From Pseudocoprococcus catus (GTDB lineage Bacteria > Bacillota > Clostridia > Lachnospirales > Lachnospiraceae), in assembly GCF_902381825.1 (NCBI RefSeq), contig NZ_LR698973.1:1090123-1142246 (forward strand): 52,124 bases of DNA, given 5' to 3'. Below, one piece after another: positions 49,471 to 52,124 of this stretch; position 1 is the first letter of the stretch; the number at the start of each line of letters is the position of its first letter. The position numbers and the translations under genes were made by a program. The notes under the pieces were generated by a model. That model saw only the letters and a list, made by a program, of their open reading frames with translations, searched no databases and was not told where the DNA came from.

Positions 49471-49655
49471 ACGAATTCATTTGTTGTCAGAACAGTATAT
49501 GGACGGTATAATGGGACTATATGCAGAGGAATTTTGGGCATAGCTTGATAATTGTGTTAGTTTGATTCACAGGTAATTGCAGAATATAAAGCATTTTTGA
49601 TGGCTTTAAAAGACTGAGAAGGTGCCATTACCGTGAAACGAAAGGATGGATTTTC

Positions 49656-51272
49656 GTGAATTTCTGTTATGATGTTTTGAATTATAAGTACCCATCCAGG
49701 CGGGAGGTAGTCTACGGGCGAAAGGGCATGGTCTGTACATCTCAGTCGCTGGCGGCTCAGGCCGGACTGGATATTATCAAGGCCGGAGGCAATGCGGTGG
49801 ATGCGGCGTTGGCCACGGCAGCCTGCATGATCGTGCTGGAGCCTACATCCAATGGCTTCGGCAGTGATGCTTTTGCACAGGTCTGGATGGACGGGAAGCT
49901 TTATGGACTTAATGCCAGTGGCTTTTCGCCGGCTTTGCTGACGAGAGAGGCGTTGATGGATAAAGGCTATGAACAGATGCCGAAGTTCGGCTGGGAACCT
50001 GTGACAGTCCCGGGAGCTGTTTCCGGATGGAAGAAACTGCATGACCGGTTCGGAACATTATCCTGGGAGAAGATCTTTGAACCGGCGATTCGCTATGCGG
50101 AGGAGGGCTATGTGGTGACGCCGGTGATCTCCAAAATGTGGCGTCAGGCATGGGATGATTATGAAGAAAGCCTTTCACCTGAATTGTTTGAGGAATGGAG
50201 GAAAGTCTTTGCACCGGATGGTCATACACCTCGGGCCGGAGAGATTTGGTCATCCAAAGCCCATGCAGAGACATTCAGGGAATTGGCGGCAACGGAATGC
50301 GAGAGTCTGTACAGAGGCCGCCTGGCGGATGAAATAGACAGCTATTCAAGGACAACCGGCGGTTATTTGAGAAAAGGGGATCTGGCAGCCTATGGGGCCG
50401 AATGGGTACAGCCAGTGAGCACTTCCTACAGAGGTTATGATGTGTGGGAAATACCGCCGAACGGTCACGGCATTGTTGCACTGATGGCTTTGAATATCAT
50501 GGAATGTATGCAGTTTGCGGCCGGCCATGACAGTGAAGAAGTGGTTCACAGGCAGTTGGAGGCCATGAAACTGGCCTATTCGGATGGGCAGCAGTATATT
50601 GCAGATCCCCGAAGTATGAAAGTAACGACGGAGCAAATGCTGTCGAAAGTCTATGCTGCTTACCGTGCGGCCAATATTGGTCAGCGTGCAGCCAAACCGC
50701 AGTACGGAAATCCTGCCAGCGGCGGTACGATTTATCTGTGCACAGCGGACGGCGCAGGCAATATGGTCAGTTTTATTCAGTCTAATTACTGCAATTTCGG
50801 TTCCGGGATTGTAGTGCCGAAAACAGGCATTGCACTTCAGAATAGAGGATTCAATTTTTATATGGACCCGGAAAGTGCCAATTGTGTCGGACCGCATAAG
50901 AAGACCTATCATACCATTATCCCGGGATTCCTGACCAGAAATGGCAAAGCCATCGGCCCTTTTGGTGTCATGGGCGGTTTTATGCAGCCTCAGGGGCATG
51001 TACAGGTGATGATGAATCTCATAGATTTTCATATGAATCCCCAGGAGGCACTGGATGCCCCGAGATGGCAGTGGACAGGTGATATGAATATTGAGATTGA
51101 ACAGGGCTTTCCGATGGATATGGCAGGTCGATTAAAAGCCAGAGGACACCATGTGACGGTGGCCACAGACAGCATGGATTTTGGCCGGGGACAGTTGATC
51201 TTCAGAGATGAGAATGGCATACTGACCGGGGCAACAGAACCAAGAGCCGGTGGCACTGTAGCAGCCTGGTAG
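49656..51272 (+). CDS. Gamma-glutamyltransferase-family protein (YwrD-like)
   Basis: A 538-residue Ntn-hydrolase. The N-terminal part (GMVCTSQSLAAQAGLDIIKAGGNAVDAALA) and the internal ASGGTIYLCTADG, whose Thr358 should be the autocatalytic cleavage site and nucleophile, agree with the GGT family; PFGVMGGFMQPQGHVQ is the other conserved block. No signal peptide is present, so it is cytoplasmic like YwrD rather than the secreted Ggt. It may hydrolyse gamma-glutamyl or similar amide bonds. Start is GTG 49656. Confidence 0.9.
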   Translation: MNFCYDVLNYKYPSRREVVYGRKGMVCTSQSLAAQAGLDIIKAGGNAVDAALATAACMIVLEPTSNGFGSDAFAQVWMDGKLYGLNASGFSPALLTREALMDKGYEQMPKFGWEPVTVPGAVSGWKKLHDRFGTLSWEKIFEPAIRYAEEGYVVTPVISKMWRQAWDDYEESLSPELFEEWRKVFAPDGHTPRAGEIWSSKAHAETFRELAATECESLYRGRLADEIDSYSRTTGGYLRKGDLAAYGAEWVQPVSTSYRGYDVWEIPPNGHGIVALMALNIMECMQFAAGHDSEEVVHRQLEAMKLAYSDGQQYIADPRSMKVTTEQMLSKVYAAYRAANIGQRAAKPQYGNPASGGTIYLCTADGAGNMVSFIQSNYCNFGSGIVVPKTGIALQNRGFNFYMDPESANCVGPHKKTYHTIIPGFLTRNGKAIGPFGVMGGFMQPQGHVQVMMNLIDFHMNPQEALDAPRWQWTGDMNIEIEQGFPMDMAGRLKARGHHVTVATDSMDFGRGQLIFRDENGILTGATEPRAGGTVAAW

Positions 51273-51329
51273 AAGCTGACAGTTGGTTAAGGTAAGCGAT
51301 AATAAGAGTTGGAAGAGAGTATATAAAAG

Positions 51330-51748
51330 ATGGACTGGAAAAAGTATTTTAACAGCACCATTCTTTCAAGGGGAAGACAGTATTACCATGAGGGAAGAGT
51401 CAAGCGGCTGACACATCGTGATCACGAATGGTTTGCGGCTGTTAAAGGCAGCAGGAGCTACAATGTCATCGCCCGGATGGGAGAAGATGGAGATATTGAA
51501 GGCATGGAGTGTTCCTGCCTTTATGCATATAGCGGCCAGAATTGCAAACATATGGCGGCACTTTTGTATGCGGTGGAAGCAGATCAAAAGGAAAATGATG
51601 TTCAGACAGAATCAGAGCTGGCACAGCAGAGAATGGATAAGGAAGATAAAGTCATTTTCAGCATCTGGCGGATGAGATCCTCAGCGGTGAGATGGGCGGT
51701 CTGTCTGCATTGACAAAGGATGAATTGATGGCACTGCTAAGAGTATAA
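51330..51748 (+). pseudogene. SWIM zinc-finger protein gene with a frameshift
   Basis: The first frame (51330-51713) encodes an N-terminal region SRGRQYYHEGRVKRL and a SWIM zinc finger CSCLYAYSGQNCKHMAALLY (CxC...CxH). Near 51657 the reading must shift: in the -1 frame the sequence continues QHLADEILSGEMGG and LTKDELMALLRV, then stops at 51748, giving a plausible native C-terminus. Adding one T to the T4 run at 51655-51658 restores a single frame (~139 residues). Either a real mutation or a sequencing slip. SWIM domains bind DNA or protein; role unknown. Confidence 0.7.
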
Positions 51749-51782
51749 ACTCTAAAAAAATCAAAAAAAGTTAAAAAAACTG

Positions 51783-51811
51783 TTGACAAATCTTTCACTA
51801 TGAGGTAAGAT
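51783..51811 (+). promoter_or_regulatory. Promoter of the tRNA cluster
   Basis: TTGACA (51783-51788), 17 bases, TAAGAT (51806-51811), 35 bases before the first tRNA. Confidence 0.8.
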
Positions 51812-51845
51812 TAATAGCGTCGCTGGTGCAAACGAGCGACGGTAA

Positions 51846-51918
<73 letters not shown>

Positions 51919-51919
51919 C

Positions 51920-51990
51920 GCAGGTGTAGTTCAATGGTAGAACATCAGCCTTCCAAGCTGAATACGTGGGTTCGATTCCCATCACCTGCT
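51920..51990 (+). tRNA. tRNA-Gly (anticodon TCC)
   Basis: Acceptor GCAGGTG/CACCTGC, anticodon loop CTTCCAA with TCC. 71 nt; one base after tRNA-Phe, so cotranscribed. CCA not encoded. Confidence 0.95.
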
Positions 51991-52016
51991 TTGAAAATGA
52001 ATATTTTATTTATTAT

Positions 52017-52089
52017 GCGCGAGTGGCTCAGTTGGTGGAGCACGACCTTGCCAAGGTCGGGGTCGCGGGTTCGAGTCCCGTCTCGCGCT
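52017..52089 (+). tRNA. tRNA-Gly (anticodon GCC)
   Basis: Acceptor GCGCGAG/CTCGCGC, anticodon loop TTGCCAA with GCC. 73 nt, third member of the cluster. CCA not encoded. Confidence 0.95.
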
Positions 52090-52103
52090 CTTCTTATATA
52101 CAA

Positions 52104-52124
52104 AAGGTATCCTAAAAGGATACC
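52104..52124 (+). terminator. Hairpin at the window end, likely terminator of the tRNA cluster
   Basis: AAAAGGTATCC pairs with GGATACC across TAAAA; the expected T tract would be beyond the window. Confidence 0.55.

Overview
The window looks like chromosomal DNA of an anaerobic, spore-forming Firmicute, most likely a Clostridia/Lachnospiraceae-type gut bacterium. The evidence is an NAD(P)-linked [FeFe] hydrogenase operon, sporulation genes (yabP, yabQ, spoIIE), strong AGGAGG ribosome sites with frequent TTG/GTG starts, and tRNAs without encoded CCA. The genus cannot be fixed from the sequence alone.

Layout. 1-2.8 kb: end of an AtoE-type fatty-acid transporter, a short-chain dehydrogenase remnant, and an AAA-ATPase/PD-(D/E)XK gene with a stop at codon 4. 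2.8-6.1 kb (minus strand): a five-gene operon coding a DRTGG protein, an anti-sigma-type ATPase, an [FeFe]-hydrogenase-like iron-sulfur protein, a second DRTGG protein and a PHP phosphoesterase. 6.4-11.5 kb (plus): a divergent hndABCD-type hydrogenase operon with a histidine-kinase-like ATPase gene between hndA and hndB. 11.5-15.1 kb: a YczE-like membrane protein with a MarR regulator, a decayed M24 peptidase gene, a DUF1847 protein and a small membrane protein. 15.2-18.2 kb: a second hydrogenase-like sensor (with PAS domain) overlapping a SpoIIE-type phosphatase. 18.2-20.1 kb: a CmpB-type membrane protein and a nitrilase-family amidase.

20.2-30.2 kb corresponds to the conserved Bacillus/Clostridium block HU - rqcP - yabP - yabQ - divIC - ... 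- spoIIE - tilS - hpt - ftsH, here with a membrane protein and larA placed between divIC and spoIIE. 30.3-31.8 kb is a TnpB-only IS605-type element with recognisable ends and a probable omega-RNA. 32-43 kb is general metabolism and transport: GH13 glycosidase, tRNA-Tyr, radical SAM protein, a compact structured-RNA locus, SLOG protein, AI-2E-family permease, DUF308 protein, LysR regulator, azlCD, a degenerate GH3-like lipid-anchored or membrane-anchored protein, and a lipoprotein. 43.2-49.3 kb is a methyltransferase plus five-gene nickel/peptide-type ABC transporter operon behind a structured leader. The window ends with a palindromic repeat, a gamma-glutamyltransferase-like gene, a frameshifted SWIM protein gene, and a tRNA-Phe/Gly/Gly cluster.

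How it fits together. The most interesting part is 2.8-18.2 kb. Three proteins carry H-cluster-type cysteine motifs: one catalytic subunit (HndD) and two that resemble sensory hydrogenases. They sit with two GHKL ATPases and a SpoIIE-type phosphatase, which are the parts used in partner-switching signalling. A reasonable hypothesis is a hydrogen- or redox-sensing circuit that controls the NAD(P)-linked hydrogenase, with a Rex-like operator in the divergent promoter region as an additional redox input. This is inference from motifs and neighbourhood; no function was tested.
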